From: JBBIJO01 sp037445895
Lineage (GTDB): Bacteria > Bacteroidota > Ignavibacteria > Kapaibacteriales > UBA2268
Assembly: GCA_037445895.1 (NCBI GenBank)
Contig: JBBIJO010000003.1
Span: 136,020 to 200,019 of the forward strand
Direction of reading: 5' to 3'
Length of the DNA: 64,000 nt
How positions within the stretch are numbered: the first letter of the stretch is position 1; the number at the start of each line of letters is the position of its first letter. Below the pieces are notes generated by a model. That model did not search any database. It worked only from the letters and a program-made list of their open reading frames with translations, and was not told where the DNA came from. The position numbers were made by a program, and so were the translations under genes. Of this stretch, positions 1 through 8,741 are shown in pieces.

Positions 1-1092
1 GAGGACATAAACGCTCCCGTTTATCGATTCGTATGGGTTGTTCACCTTTGGAGAAAATTGAAGGGTCACAATTCCAAATTCGGCTTTATTCGAACTTTTT
101 ACAGTTACAGAAACTTCCTTTGTTTCGTTTGGTGTAAGAGTAACTTCTTGAACACTCGCGGTTGCTTGCCACCCTGTTGGGATGTAGCTACTTCCTGTAT
201 TGACTTGAACACCGACTCTAATCAATTCGTTATTTGGGTTTGTTACTTGGAACTTGTAGGTAAGTTGTCCGTTGCGGGCTATTGTTAAAAATGGATTTGC
301 TGTGGCTTGTGCTTGTATTCTGGTAACTTTTAGATTTTGGGCTGCTTGAAGAACCTCTTTTGTTTGGTCGTCTTGGATAAATGCAACGATATAAATCTGC
401 CCTGAATTCCAATTGGATTTCATGGTATAGTTGAAAGTATACGTTTGTTGACTTCCAGAGCCTAAATCTAATGTTGTTCCATTGTAATCTGGGAGCATTT
501 TACGAGCAACCCAATAGAAATCTCTTTCACCGTTTGTTCCCGGAGCTTGGTCATAACCAATGTAATATTCTACTACTGCAACGCGTAGCTTTTTCCCAAC
601 AAGAGACTGAGAAGTTTGGATAGAAACGTTAACAGTGCAAGCAGTGCCATTCCTTTGTTCGGTAACTGTCATTGTAGTCGGGGAATTAGATTGATAATTA
701 TTTAATTCTGTAAGGAGTGCTGTTGTGTCGGATGGCGCACCTGCATAATAACTAGAACTGCTTGGAGTAGCAGTTTTTCCGTTAATGCGGCAATTTGGAA
801 CTCCTTGTTGCTCAATCCCGTAATACCTAATACGGCTACCGTTCATATTTTCGTCTTCATTATACATCGGGTCAACACCGGGAAACCAGGCATGGTAAAT
901 TAATGGAATGATTTTGTCGGTGTGATTGTTAAGAAATTTTTGAAACGTTGGATTTTGCAAAGCGCAAGGACCGCAACTTGCGTTTGTTGCTTCTTCGATT
1001 AGCACTTTACGAGGAGAGTCGGCTTTGCCGATAAGCGTATTCATCGAGAGGGCAATCAAGATTGCCAAGGAAATCGAAAACAACTTTTTCAT
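1..1092 (-). CDS. Omp28-like secreted thioredoxin-fold protein, C-terminus beyond window
   Basis: An open minus-strand frame of 364 codons runs from the ATG at 1092 to the window edge, so the C-terminus is missing. GGAGG lies 5 nt before the start. Residues 1-24 form a signal peptide (MKKLF followed by a hydrophobic stretch). The mature protein opens with a thioredoxin-like segment carrying CGPC at residues 40-43, in the setting EATNASCGPC seen in Omp28-related proteins of Bacteroidota. The rest is Ser/Thr/Asn-rich beta-type sequence, and the visible end reads like an immunoglobulin-like domain. Inference: an envelope or secreted redox-active or structural protein; a T9SS sorting domain may lie beyond the edge. 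The family match is by recall of the motif and layout, not by search. It lies downstream of, and may be partly co-transcribed with, the SRP RNA gene. Confidence 0.8.
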   Translation of the reverse strand, partial: MKKLFSISLAILIALSMNTLIGKADSPRKVLIEEATNASCGPCALQNPTFQKFLNNHTDKIIPLIYHAWFPGVDPMYNEDENMNGSRIRYYGIEQQGVPNCRINGKTATPSSSSYYAGAPSDTTALLTELNNYQSNSPTTMTVTEQRNGTACTVNVSIQTSQSLVGKKLRVAVVEYYIGYDQAPGTNGERDFYWVARKMLPDYNGTTLDLGSGSQQTYTFNYTMKSNWNSGQIYIVAFIQDDQTKEVLQAAQNLKVTRIQAQATANPFLTIARNGQLTYKFQVTNPNNELIRVGVQVNTGSSYIPTGWQATASVQEVTLTPNETKEVSVTVKSSNKAEFGIVTLQFSPKVNNPYESINGSVYVL

Positions 1093-1182
1093 AAAACCTC
1101 CATATATAATGAATAATAAAAACAACTAACTTTCCAAAAAGTTACAAAGCAATTTAACAAAAATTTACAAATATAAAGTAAT

Positions 1183-1280
1183 GGGCCAAGTTGACTGTGG
1201 CACTCCAAATGTGAACTGACCGTTGCTTCTTTCCAGACCTGGCGGAGTTGGGTTCAATTTAGATGCACAGGACCTGACCC
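1183..1280 (-). ncRNA. ffs: Signal recognition particle RNA (small bacterial type)
   Basis: On the minus strand the apical part reads AGGUCUGGAAAGAAGCA, which matches the conserved SRP domain IV (E. coli AGGUCCGGAAGGAAGCA) around the GGAA tetraloop, with a compensatory C-G to U-A change closing the loop. The flanks fold into one long hairpin: GGGUCAGG at the 5' end pairs with the 3' CUUGGCCC, CUGUG pairs with CACAG, and a UCUAAAUUGAAC segment pairs with GUUCACAUUUGGA. That is the single-hairpin form of about 98 nt. A full promoter (TTTG, 20 bp, TAATTTTG) ends 4 nt before the first G. The region is GC-richer than its surroundings. Role: scaffold for Ffh in co-translational membrane targeting. 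Ends are estimated from pairing. Confidence 0.87.
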
Positions 1281-1284
1281 AATA

Positions 1285-1316
1285 CAAAATTAATGAAATT
1301 TTTTTTCTCGAACAAA
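1285..1316 (-). promoter_or_regulatory. Bacteroidota-type promoter of the SRP RNA
   Basis: On the minus strand TTTG (1316-1313) and TAATTTTG (1292-1285) are separated by 20 bp, matching the Bacteroidota housekeeping consensus TTTG, 19-21 bp, TAnnTTTG. The predicted start of transcription is G1280, the first base of the SRP RNA hairpin. Confidence 0.75.
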
Positions 1317-1447
1317 CTTGCCGTTAAGTTTATGTCATTATGGGGAGCAAACGTTGTCGAAAAGGCTTTCCTTTTTATAAATCAATTTTGGATCCCAGAT
1401 AATGAAAGAGTCTATAAAATTATAAATTTAAAATACCAAGAAATCAT

Positions 1448-1455
1448 TAATTTTG
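1448..1455 (+). promoter_or_regulatory. -7 element of tRNA-Arg
   Basis: TAATTTTG lies 14 nt before the mature tRNA. It is part of the 16-mer ATTAATTTTGTATTTT, found unchanged before the tRNA-CAT gene at 25.6 kb. No clear -33 TTTG is present. Confidence 0.55.
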
Positions 1456-1469
1456 TATTTTATTTTGCG

Positions 1470-1543
1470 GCGCCACTAGCTCAGTTGGACAGAGCATCAG
1501 CCTTCTAAGCTGAGGGTCACAGGTTCGAGTCCTGTGTGGCGCG
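1470..1543 (+). tRNA. tRNA-Arg(TCT)
   Basis: Complete 74-nt cloverleaf. The acceptor stem GCGCCAC/GTGGCGC pairs perfectly, the D arm is GCTC/GAGC, the anticodon stem is TCAGC/GCTGA with loop CTTCTAA (anticodon TCT at 1504-1506), and the T arm is ACAGG/CCTGT with loop TTCGAGT. The discriminator base is G and CCA is not encoded. It reads AGA codons. The convergent RodZ-like gene ends 3 nt away. Confidence 0.97.
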
Positions 1544-1546
1544 CGT

Positions 1547-2437
1547 CTATTTTCGTATCGATTCTGGTTTAGTATCCCGAAGAATAGGAGTAATTTTTTT
1601 CGGTTCCGAAGGTTGTATAAGAATTCTTGGTGCTTCTTGTGTCTTTTGTTGTGGAGTTGCTTTTAACAAGCGTCCAATATTTATTTGGTCTCGGGTAATA
1701 ATAACCGACTTTAAAACTATTCCTTTCTTTCCTAATGGCGGTAAAAGTTCACCGTTACGTTTGACGATAACGCCTCCGGCATTGCCAATTGTAAATTTAA
1801 AGAAATTCATAGCTTTCCAAGTTTTAACTTTTTCGGGGTAAAGTATCGCACTTTCCGAAACTTTGTTGTCGATAATCATATTTATCCATACAGTATCGAT
1901 TGCCTTAAACTCTAAACTCATACTATCTTGGGATGTAGAAGTTATTGGTTGAGAAGTGGTTTCATTTGTTTCGAGAGTTATTGTGTCTCTTTTAGTTGTT
2001 TGAACTGGGGGTTGGAGTTCCTCTTGAGTGTAAAAAAAAGTAAAATAAACAATCGCAACAATCGATAATCCAAGTGCAAGGTAAATAAAAAGAATAGCTT
2101 TGTTAAGCTGTTGAGAACTATGTTTTATTTTTTTTCGATTTGCTGTTATGCTAAATGTTGGTTCTGTCGATTCCTTTAAATGTTTAGCCGAAGAGCTTTT
2201 TTCGATTTGTTTGAAAATTACCTCTAATTTATCTTTGACTTGCGAATAATCGATTTGAAGAAAGTTTATGTATTCTTTGATAAATGATTTCATATAGACA
2301 GGGGGAAGAATTTCGAAATTATCAGCTTCTATTGCTTCGAGAACATTTAAACGGATTTTAGTAACTTGACTCACCTCCTTCAACGAGAGTTTTTTTTCTT
2401 CTCTTGCTTTTCTTAATATGTCGGAAAGGTTATCCAT
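1547..2437 (-). CDS. RodZ-like membrane protein (HTH plus DUF4115-type domain)
   Basis: A 296-residue protein with the RodZ layout. Residues 1-75 are a Cro/C1-type helix-turn-helix (ILRKAREEKKLSLKEVSQVT), followed by a basic linker, a single membrane span at about 113-136, a Thr/Ser-rich stretch, and a C-terminal beta domain at about 175-265 resembling DUF4115 (VWINMIIDN, then TFTIGNAGGV-like sequence). In other bacteria RodZ links MreB filaments to the cell wall synthesis machinery; in Bacteroidota the same layout is common but untested, so the role here is inferred. The extreme C-terminus is a proline/lysine tail. It is divergent from the DUF2279 gene, and a TATATTTG element on the minus strand lies 30 nt before the start. 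Confidence 0.8.
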   Translation of the reverse strand: MDNLSDILRKAREEKKLSLKEVSQVTKIRLNVLEAIEADNFEILPPVYMKSFIKEYINFLQIDYSQVKDKLEVIFKQIEKSSSAKHLKESTEPTFSITANRKKIKHSSQQLNKAILFIYLALGLSIVAIVYFTFFYTQEELQPPVQTTKRDTITLETNETTSQPITSTSQDSMSLEFKAIDTVWINMIIDNKVSESAILYPEKVKTWKAMNFFKFTIGNAGGVIVKRNGELLPPLGKKGIVLKSVIITRDQINIGRLLKATPQQKTQEAPRILIQPSEPKKITPILRDTKPESIRK

Positions 2438-2444
2438 AAAATAT

Positions 2445-2474
2445 TAAATTTGTAATTTTATCATTGCAAATATA
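2445..2474. promoter_or_regulatory. Divergent promoter region with overlapping -7 elements
   Basis: TAAATTTG on the plus strand (2445-2452) points to the DUF2279 gene, and TATATTTG on the minus strand (2474-2467) points to the RodZ-like gene. Both fit TAnnTTTG. Clear -33 boxes are not visible, so this is a moderate call. Confidence 0.45.
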
Positions 2475-2482
2475 AGTAGAAA

Positions 2483-3514
2483 ATGTTATTTGTTATTCGC
2501 AAGTTCTTTTTTTTATTAGTGGTTGTCCTCGTCTTAAATTCACACTCCTTTTCTCTTGATGTGGTCGATACAACAAAACACAACAATTTCAACCAACATT
2601 ATCAATATCAAATTGCCGATAAACCATTTTTTACCATAACTGGTGATAAAATAAATGAAATAACAAAAATCAAGCCAATTCCCACAGCAATTTTTATTGG
2701 AAGTTATGCTGCCGTTTTCTATCTTCAACATATCGGTCAAGTGAAAACAATTTGGCAGAACCGAGGAAAGTTCCATTTTGCAGAGGATAAAGACTATGCT
2801 TTGTATGCCGATAAGGCTGGTCATTTCTATGGGACATTTCTTACATCGTATGTATTAACTCAATCTTTGATTGAATGTGGCTTTAGTTACGATTGGGCAA
2901 CTGGAATAGGAATTTTTTTAGGTTTAGGTTACTCAACTTACGTCGAGATTCTCGATGGATTTGCTGTTGAATGGGGATTCAGTCCAAGCGATTTTTATTC
3001 AAATTTGGCTGGTGGTCTATTTTTTCTCGGATATTCTTATATTCCATTGTTACAAAATTTTACGCCAAAATTTATGTATTTTCCTCCCCGTTGGTTTAAC
3101 TCATATTCGCGAGTGCCTTCGAAAATGTTTATCGACGATTATAGTGCCCATACTTTGTGGCTATCGTTCAATGTTTACAATGTGTTGCCTGAAAGTTTGA
3201 AGAAGTATTGGCCTCGGTGGTTGGAGCTTTCATTTGGTTACGCTGCCAGAAATTTGTGTGGGGGTCCTACGAGTCGGTGCAACCCGTCAATTTCCGAGCC
3301 TGTGAGTAACAATGCTTGGGGAAATCGTAAATTTATAGTTGCCTTAGATTATGATTTGGTTAAACTTTTGCCCGATGGCTCACCTTTTTGGAATTGGGTG
3401 AAACAATCGTTGAATTTTTTTAAATTACCAAGCCCTGCAATTGAGTTTGGACATCCTACGCGATTTTACCTACTTTATCCCTTTCCATTGAGAATTGGAG
3501 AATTCAAATTTTAA
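2483..3514 (+). CDS. DUF2279 (YfiM-like) envelope protein
   Basis: A 343-residue protein with an N-terminal signal peptide or anchor (residues 1-24, strongly hydrophobic). The core at about 105-190 carries DKAGHFYGTFL, a Gly-rich hydrophobic helix, a conserved EILDGF and GFSPSDFYSNLAGG, which is the signature of the DUF2279/YfiM family of periplasmic or outer-membrane-associated proteins. These proteins have small hydrophobic helices with conserved His/Asp residues; their function is not known. The C-terminal 150 residues are aromatic-rich and look like beta strands. The stop codon is followed at once, in the same frame, by the glycosyltransferase frame, suggesting co-transcription. Confidence 0.75.
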   Translation: MLFVIRKFFFLLVVVLVLNSHSFSLDVVDTTKHNNFNQHYQYQIADKPFFTITGDKINEITKIKPIPTAIFIGSYAAVFYLQHIGQVKTIWQNRGKFHFAEDKDYALYADKAGHFYGTFLTSYVLTQSLIECGFSYDWATGIGIFLGLGYSTYVEILDGFAVEWGFSPSDFYSNLAGGLFFLGYSYIPLLQNFTPKFMYFPPRWFNSYSRVPSKMFIDDYSAHTLWLSFNVYNVLPESLKKYWPRWLELSFGYAARNLCGGPTSRCNPSISEPVSNNAWGNRKFIVALDYDLVKLLPDGSPFWNWVKQSLNFFKLPSPAIEFGHPTRFYLLYPFPLRIGEFKF

Positions 3515-3535
3515 TCTGGCTCTTTTTTTTTAAGT

Positions 3536-4375
3536 TTGATTTTGGAAAAATTACAAATAGTAAATTTGAGACAAGACACACTTATACTTGAGAAAAATAA
3601 AGTTATTGCGCCTTCTTTCCTTCCTAAACAGGAAAGAGACGAAAAACCTTTGATTAGCATTATAATTCCCGTATTACAAGAAGAAAAAATTATTGAACAC
3701 ACACTTTCGATATATCGCGAAGAGCTTCTGCGTCAATTTAGGGCTGAACTGATTGTTAGCGATGGAGGTAGTTTAGATAGAACGGTAGAATTAGCTAAGA
3801 AGTTTACACAAAAGATTGTTGTTCATAATGGCAATTATCGGCAGACTATTGCCGAAGGACGCAACAAAGGGGTTCTACTTGCAAAAGGCGAAGTCCTTGT
3901 ATTTATTAATGGCGATACTTTTCCTTTCGACTTAGAGAAATTTCTTTCGTTTGTTTACAAGTGGGCATTAACCGATAATTCTGCCGGTGCTTTAGCTGTT
4001 AAGGTTCGTGGTTTTCCGAACGAAGAAAATTTAAAAGATAGAATATTTTATTTTTTGCATAATAATTACGTTCGTCTTTTGAATGCTTTGGGTATCGGTA
4101 TGGGACGTGGTGAATGCCAAATAGTTCGTCGCGAAGATTTTGAGAAAGCCGGTGGCTATAATCCACAAATCTCCGCAGGTGAGGATTTCGATTTATTCAG
4201 AAGGTTATCGAAATTTACAAAAATTAGGTTTGTCGATGAAATTTGGGTCTATGAATCGCCGCGAAGATTCCGAAAGTATGGATATATTAAAACGGTCGGG
4301 AAATGGTTGTTGAATGGCTTTTTTGTGATGTTTTATGGCCGATCGTATTCAGACTATTGGGAACCAATAAGGTAA
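3536..4375 (+). CDS. Family 2 glycosyltransferase
   Basis: A 279-residue GT-A enzyme. After a 37-residue N-terminal extension, ISIIIPVLQEE opens the nucleotide-sugar domain, SDGGSLDRT carries the first acidic site, INGDTFPF fits the metal-binding DxD-like position, and GGYNPQISAGEDFDLFRRL is the acceptor-side ED motif. It probably transfers a sugar from a nucleotide or dolichyl donor in lipid or cell-surface glycan synthesis; the substrate cannot be told. No ATG is available near the start: TTG at 3536 is the first usable codon, and TTG at 3542 is equally possible. The frame is the same as that of the upstream gene, from which it is separated by 21 nt. Confidence 0.85.
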   Translation: MILEKLQIVNLRQDTLILEKNKVIAPSFLPKQERDEKPLISIIIPVLQEEKIIEHTLSIYREELLRQFRAELIVSDGGSLDRTVELAKKFTQKIVVHNGNYRQTIAEGRNKGVLLAKGEVLVFINGDTFPFDLEKFLSFVYKWALTDNSAGALAVKVRGFPNEENLKDRIFYFLHNNYVRLLNALGIGMGRGECQIVRREDFEKAGGYNPQISAGEDFDLFRRLSKFTKIRFVDEIWVYESPRRFRKYGYIKTVGKWLLNGFFVMFYGRSYSDYWEPIR

Positions 4376-4383
4376 AAATTTTT

Positions 4384-4391
4384 TACTTTTG
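4384..4391 (+). promoter_or_regulatory. -7 element very close to the CoA activase start
   Basis: TACTTTTG fits TAnnTTTG and ends 3 nt before the ATG at 4395. If it is used, transcription would begin at or next to the start codon, giving a leaderless mRNA. No convincing -33 box. Confidence 0.35.
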
Positions 4392-4394
4392 CCT

Positions 4395-7300
4395 ATGAAA
4401 AAGTCTTATGGCATTTGTGTTGGTGCTTCGACTATTAGCTTGGTTGGTTTGGAACTCGACCGACAGAATAATTATGCCCCTTTTCTTATTCAATCATATT
4501 TCCATTCTGGTAATCCTAAAGAACTATTCACACAAAAGTTTAAAGAATTAAATGCCGAAGGCTTCCCCGTCGTTGTTACGGGAAGAAAATTCAGAGATAC
4601 TATAAATCTTAAAAGTATTTCCGAACCAGAAGCTATTGAGGTTGCTTTCAAAACTTTGTATCCGAACGAAACGGATGTTTCTGCTATTGCTTCTTTGGGC
4701 AGCGAAACTTTTATTGTTTATGTATTGGATAAAAATGGCTTTATTTCCGATATTATAACAAGGAATCAGTGTGCCTCGGGAACTGGTGAATTTTTTCTTC
4801 AACAAATAAAAAGGATGGGTTTAGAACTAACCTATATTTCGAACTTCACCAATAACGTTCAACCTTTTAAGGTGTCTGGACGTTGTTCGGTATTTTGTAA
4901 ATCCGATTGCACACATGCATTGAATAAAGGAGTTCCAAAAGACGAAGTCCTTGTTGGTCTTGCCTTGATGATGGCGGAAAAAATCGAAGAATTGCTTCGG
5001 AAAGTTACTTATGGGAAAAAGTATTTGATTGGCGGAGTAACTAAAAACCAATTAGTTATGAAATTTATTCGCGAGAAAGTCGATAACATAGTTATTCCTA
5101 AGGAAGCAGCTTATTTCGAGGCTTTTGGAGCCGCTGTCTTTGCGATGAACAATGATGTCGGTTCGCATTTTGAAAAAAAGGATTTGTTTAAGGATGCTCA
5201 AAGTTCATTCGTATTTCATAAGCCTTTAAAGGATTTTGCCCACCTTGTGGAATTTAAAAATTTAGAGTTTGGCATACCCAACGATGGGGACAATTGTATC
5301 GTTGGTTTGGATGTGGGCTCGACAACGACGAAAGGCGTTGTCCTTCGAATAAGTGATTCGAAAATACTTGCTTCGTCGTATGTTTATACCTATGGTGAGC
5401 CAATTAAAGCTGCTCGCAAAGTCTATTCCGAACTTTCGAAACAAATTGGAGAGAAAAAAATTCACATTATTGGGTTAGGGACTACTGGCTCGGGACGCCA
5501 AGTTGCAGGACTTCATGCACTAACCAAAGGTATATATAATGAAATTATTGCACACGCTACGGCAGCAATCTTTTTCAATCCTAAAGTCGATACAGTTTTC
5601 GAGATTGGAGGCCAAGATGCTAAATATACGTATTTAGTAAATAAAGTTCCTGCCGACTATGCAATGAACGAAGCTTGTTCTGCTGGAACTGGCTCGTTTA
5701 TCGAAGAAGCTGCATTCGAGTCGCTTGGTGTTCGAACCCACGAAATTGAGCAAATTGCTTTTAGTGCCGGAAAGCCACCAAATTTTAGTGACCAATGTGC
5801 TGCGTTTATCAGTAGCGATATCAAGACTGCACAAAATGAAAATATCGGCAAAGAAGATATCGTTGCAGGTCTTGTATATTCAATTTGTATGAACTATGTT
5901 AATCGCGTTAAAGGAAATCGTCAAGTCGGAGATGTTGTTTTTATGCAAGGTGGAGTTTGCTACAATAAGTCTATACCTATTGCGATGGCTGGGATAATTG
6001 GTAAGAGGATAATTGTGCCGCCAGAACCAGGATTAATGGGAGCATTCGGGGTTGCATTGCAAGTGAAAGAAAAAATACAGTTTGGCTTGCTTGAACCAAG
6101 TAAATTCGACCTTAATGAATTAGTACATCGAGAAGTTATTTATAAGGAGCCATTTTTTTGTGCTGGGGGTAAAGAAAAATGCGATTTAAATTGCAAAATA
6201 AATAGAATTGTCATTAATGGGAAAATTTACCCATTTGGTGGTGTTTGTAATAAGTATTACAATTTGATTTACAACAAAAAGTTTGAAATTAGCCAATATG
6301 ACTATGTTCGCAAACGAAACGAGTTAATGTTTGATAGGAATGGCTCCGACGTTGCCAATAAAGGGCGTAAAACTACAATTGGTTTAAATCTATCGTTCCA
6401 TATGCATACTTTATACCCGCTTTTTTATCACTTTTTTACCGAGCTTGGCTTTGATGTCGTTTTGCCGGACAGTTTAGATGAACGTGGCTTTGAACGTGAG
6501 CATACAAGTTTTTGCTATCCAGCTCAGATTTCGCTTTGTTTATTCCAGAATTTGCTCGATAAAAAACCCGACTATATATTTTTGCCAGAAATTTTTGAAA
6601 TGTGGGGAGACGACGAAAACCACCAACGATTAGATTTTAATAGTAGTTGTGTGTTTGTAAGTGGCGAGCCATTCTACCTTCGTCAAGCCTTCAAAGATTA
6701 CGATTTATGCGAAAAATTAATAACACGGTATTTTAATTTTGCTAATGGATTTGATTGCGAAATTGAAAAATTTGTCGAAGTTGGAAAGAAACTTGGAATC
6801 AACAACGAGTCGTTTATTCGAAAAACTTTTAAAAGGGCGATTGCTAAGCAAATTGCTTTTTTCGATGAGCTTGAAAAGGCGGGAAATGATTTCCTCGATT
6901 TTTTAAAAACTCATCCAAATGAGTATGCTATTGTATTGATTGGGCGTCCGTATAATGCTTTCACCAGTTTTGCTAACAAGGGTATCCCACAAAAGTTTGC
7001 GAGTCGTGGCGTTAGCGTAATACCTTATGATTTTTTGCCCTTTAAAAATTACACTCTTGATGAAAGTCAATTTTGGGAAGCTGGGAAAAAAATACTAAAA
7101 GTTGCAAAGGCGGTAGCAGAAAACAACCAACTTTTTCCTGTTTATATTACTAACTTTTCGTGTGGGCCAGACTCGATGTTGATCCCACAATTCAGAAAAA
7201 TTATGGCAAACAAACCTTCGCTAACGCTGGAATTAGATCAACATACAGCAGATGCAGGCATTAATACTCGAATTGACGCATTTTTGGACATTGTCGAAAA

Positions 7301-8741
7301 TTATCGGGCATTGCATTCTGAGTTGGAAACTCCGAAAAATGAGTTTAGAATTGCGGAAGTAGATATTCGACAAGGCGAGGGAATATTTATTACTTCCGAT
7401 GGTGAAAAAATTCCATTGAAAAGCAAAGAGATTGATATTTTAATACCCTCGATGGGGGATTTGGCTGCTCCATTATTTGCAGCAACTCTGAGAAGCTTGG
7501 GTTTTAATGCTAAACCATTATCCGAAAGTAATCCAGAAGTTCTTAAACTTGCTCGTTCCGTATCGACAGGGAAAGAGTGCTTGCCTTTGTTACTTTTAGT
7601 TGGTTCGCTCCTTTATTATTTGAAAAATAATTGGGATGGGAAACAAAAAATCGCTTTCTTTATTGTTCAAGGGGCAGGAAACTGCCGTTTGGGACAATAT
7701 CCAGTTTTTATCCGAAATTTGATTCGAGAGAAAAGGATTAAAGATGTAGCTACGTTAGTTTTAATGAACGAAGATGGTTTTGCTGGGCTTGGTTCCGACT
7801 TTGCACTCCGTGGTATCCAAGCAATTATAACGAGCGATGTTATCGACGATATACGTTCAGGTATAATGGCTATGGCAGTTAATCCCGACGAAGGATTGAA
7901 AATCTTGGAGCAAGAGTATTCAAAGTTGCTTAGGACCTTCGAAAAAGAACCAAAGAAGATTTATGTGGCATTAAAAAAATTTTCGAAAGTAATTCGGACA
8001 ATGGTTCCATATTGGAGACCGATTAAAGATGCAAAATATATTGCTTTGTGTGGGGAAATTTATGTCCGACGCGACCATTTTGCTCACCGTTATTTAAATA
8101 AATATTTTGCTAAAAAAGGCTTTATTCTTAAAGATGCATACATTAGTGAATGGATTTTCTACGTAGATTATCTTTTGAAATTTAAACTTTTGGAACCAGA
8201 TACGTTATTCAAGAAAAAAGTCGAACGTTGGATACGGCTTTTGTTTATGAGGCGAGCTGAATATAGGATAAAAAAAATCCTTTCGAAAAGCGGTTATTAT
8301 AAATATTCGAGAACATTAATTGAACCGATTTTGAATCATAGCAAACATTTGATTCCTCTTGAATATAAAGGGGAACCAGGTCTTACCTTAGGAATTGCTT
8401 TGAAAGACATTATGGAAAAATACTGCGGAGTTGTTAATGTTGGTCCTTTCGGTTGTATGCCGACTCGGCTTGCCGAAGCGGTTAGTAAGCCTGAAATGAA
8501 GGTTAAATATAAAATAGAAGCTCGGCGTTTAAATGAGCCCGAATTCGATTTACCCATCAATATCGATAAAGAAATGAGCCTTCCATTTCTAACTATCGAA
8601 ACAGATGGCAATCCGTATCCTCAAATTATTGAAGCAAGATTAGAAAGTTTTATTTTGCAAGCAGAAAGAGTGGCACAACTAATGAAAGAAATTAAACTTA
8701 ATGGAAATAAAAGAAAGAATTACAGTGGGATTAACTTATAA
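4395..8741 (+). CDS. Large acyl-CoA dehydratase activase-type protein (BadF/BcrAD ATPase pair plus DUF2229)
   Basis: A 1448-residue protein of the 2-hydroxyglutaryl-CoA dehydratase activator-related family. Two ASKHA ATPase modules come first: residues 1-255 (CASGTGEFF, GGVTKNQ) and about 300-555 (GLDVGSTTTKGVVL, GGQDAKYTYL, ACSAGTGSF, MQGGVCYNK). The conserved Cys in each CxSGTG motif matches the [4Fe-4S] ligand of true activators. A Cys-rich linker (CAGGKEKCDLNC, GGVCN) precedes a DUF2229 segment (SFHMHTLYPLF, TSFCYPAQ, SCGPDSML), and the C-terminal third resembles the dehydratase subunits (SMGDLAAPL, GKECLPLL, GNCRLGQY). Proteins of this size are common in anaerobes but their reaction is unknown. 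No separate dehydratase subunits are nearby. The ATG at 4395 is preferred over TTG at 4389. The 3' end overlaps purM by 41 nt. Confidence 0.88.
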   Translation: MKKSYGICVGASTISLVGLELDRQNNYAPFLIQSYFHSGNPKELFTQKFKELNAEGFPVVVTGRKFRDTINLKSISEPEAIEVAFKTLYPNETDVSAIASLGSETFIVYVLDKNGFISDIITRNQCASGTGEFFLQQIKRMGLELTYISNFTNNVQPFKVSGRCSVFCKSDCTHALNKGVPKDEVLVGLALMMAEKIEELLRKVTYGKKYLIGGVTKNQLVMKFIREKVDNIVIPKEAAYFEAFGAAVFAMNNDVGSHFEKKDLFKDAQSSFVFHKPLKDFAHLVEFKNLEFGIPNDGDNCIVGLDVGSTTTKGVVLRISDSKILASSYVYTYGEPIKAARKVYSELSKQIGEKKIHIIGLGTTGSGRQVAGLHALTKGIYNEIIAHATAAIFFNPKVDTVFEIGGQDAKYTYLVNKVPADYAMNEACSAGTGSFIEEAAFESLGVRTHEIEQIAFSAGKPPNFSDQCAAFISSDIKTAQNENIGKEDIVAGLVYSICMNYVNRVKGNRQVGDVVFMQGGVCYNKSIPIAMAGIIGKRIIVPPEPGLMGAFGVALQVKEKIQFGLLEPSKFDLNELVHREVIYKEPFFCAGGKEKCDLNCKINRIVINGKIYPFGGVCNKYYNLIYNKKFEISQYDYVRKRNELMFDRNGSDVANKGRKTTIGLNLSFHMHTLYPLFYHFFTELGFDVVLPDSLDERGFEREHTSFCYPAQISLCLFQNLLDKKPDYIFLPEIFEMWGDDENHQRLDFNSSCVFVSGEPFYLRQAFKDYDLCEKLITRYFNFANGFDCEIEKFVEVGKKLGINNESFIRKTFKRAIAKQIAFFDELEKAGNDFLDFLKTHPNEYAIVLIGRPYNAFTSFANKGIPQKFASRGVSVIPYDFLPFKNYTLDESQFWEAGKKILKVAKAVAENNQLFPVYITNFSCGPDSMLIPQFRKIMANKPSLTLELDQHTADAGINTRIDAFLDIVENYRALHSELETPKNEFRIAEVDIRQGEGIFITSDGEKIPLKSKEIDILIPSMGDLAAPLFAATLRSLGFNAKPLSESNPEVLKLARSVSTGKECLPLLLLVGSLLYYLKNNWDGKQKIAFFIVQGAGNCRLGQYPVFIRNLIREKRIKDVATLVLMNEDGFAGLGSDFALRGIQAIITSDVIDDIRSGIMAMAVNPDEGLKILEQEYSKLLRTFEKEPKKIYVALKKFSKVIRTMVPYWRPIKDAKYIALCGEIYVRRDHFAHRYLNKYFAKKGFILKDAYISEWIFYVDYLLKFKLLEPDTLFKKKVERWIRLLFMRRAEYRIKKILSKSGYYKYSRTLIEPILNHSKHLIPLEYKGEPGLTLGIALKDIMEKYCGVVNVGPFGCMPTRLAEAVSKPEMKVKYKIEARRLNEPEFDLPINIDKEMSLPFLTIETDGNPYPQIIEARLESFILQAERVAQLMKEIKLNGNKRKNYSGINL

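Noticed and set aside
1255..1286. Integron attC-like inverted repeat (TTGGGT...ACCCAA)
   Set aside because: The core order is reversed for attC and no integrase is present; it is part of the SRP RNA hairpin.
1168..1290. Minus-strand protein-like reading (LNPTPPGLERSNGQFTFG) as a gene fragment
   Set aside because: It is the frame reading through the SRP RNA, whose pairing and motif conservation explain the GC-rich stretch.
1293..1508. Plus-strand 71-codon frame
   Set aside because: It runs through the SRP RNA promoter region and into tRNA-Arg; both RNA genes explain the sequence better.
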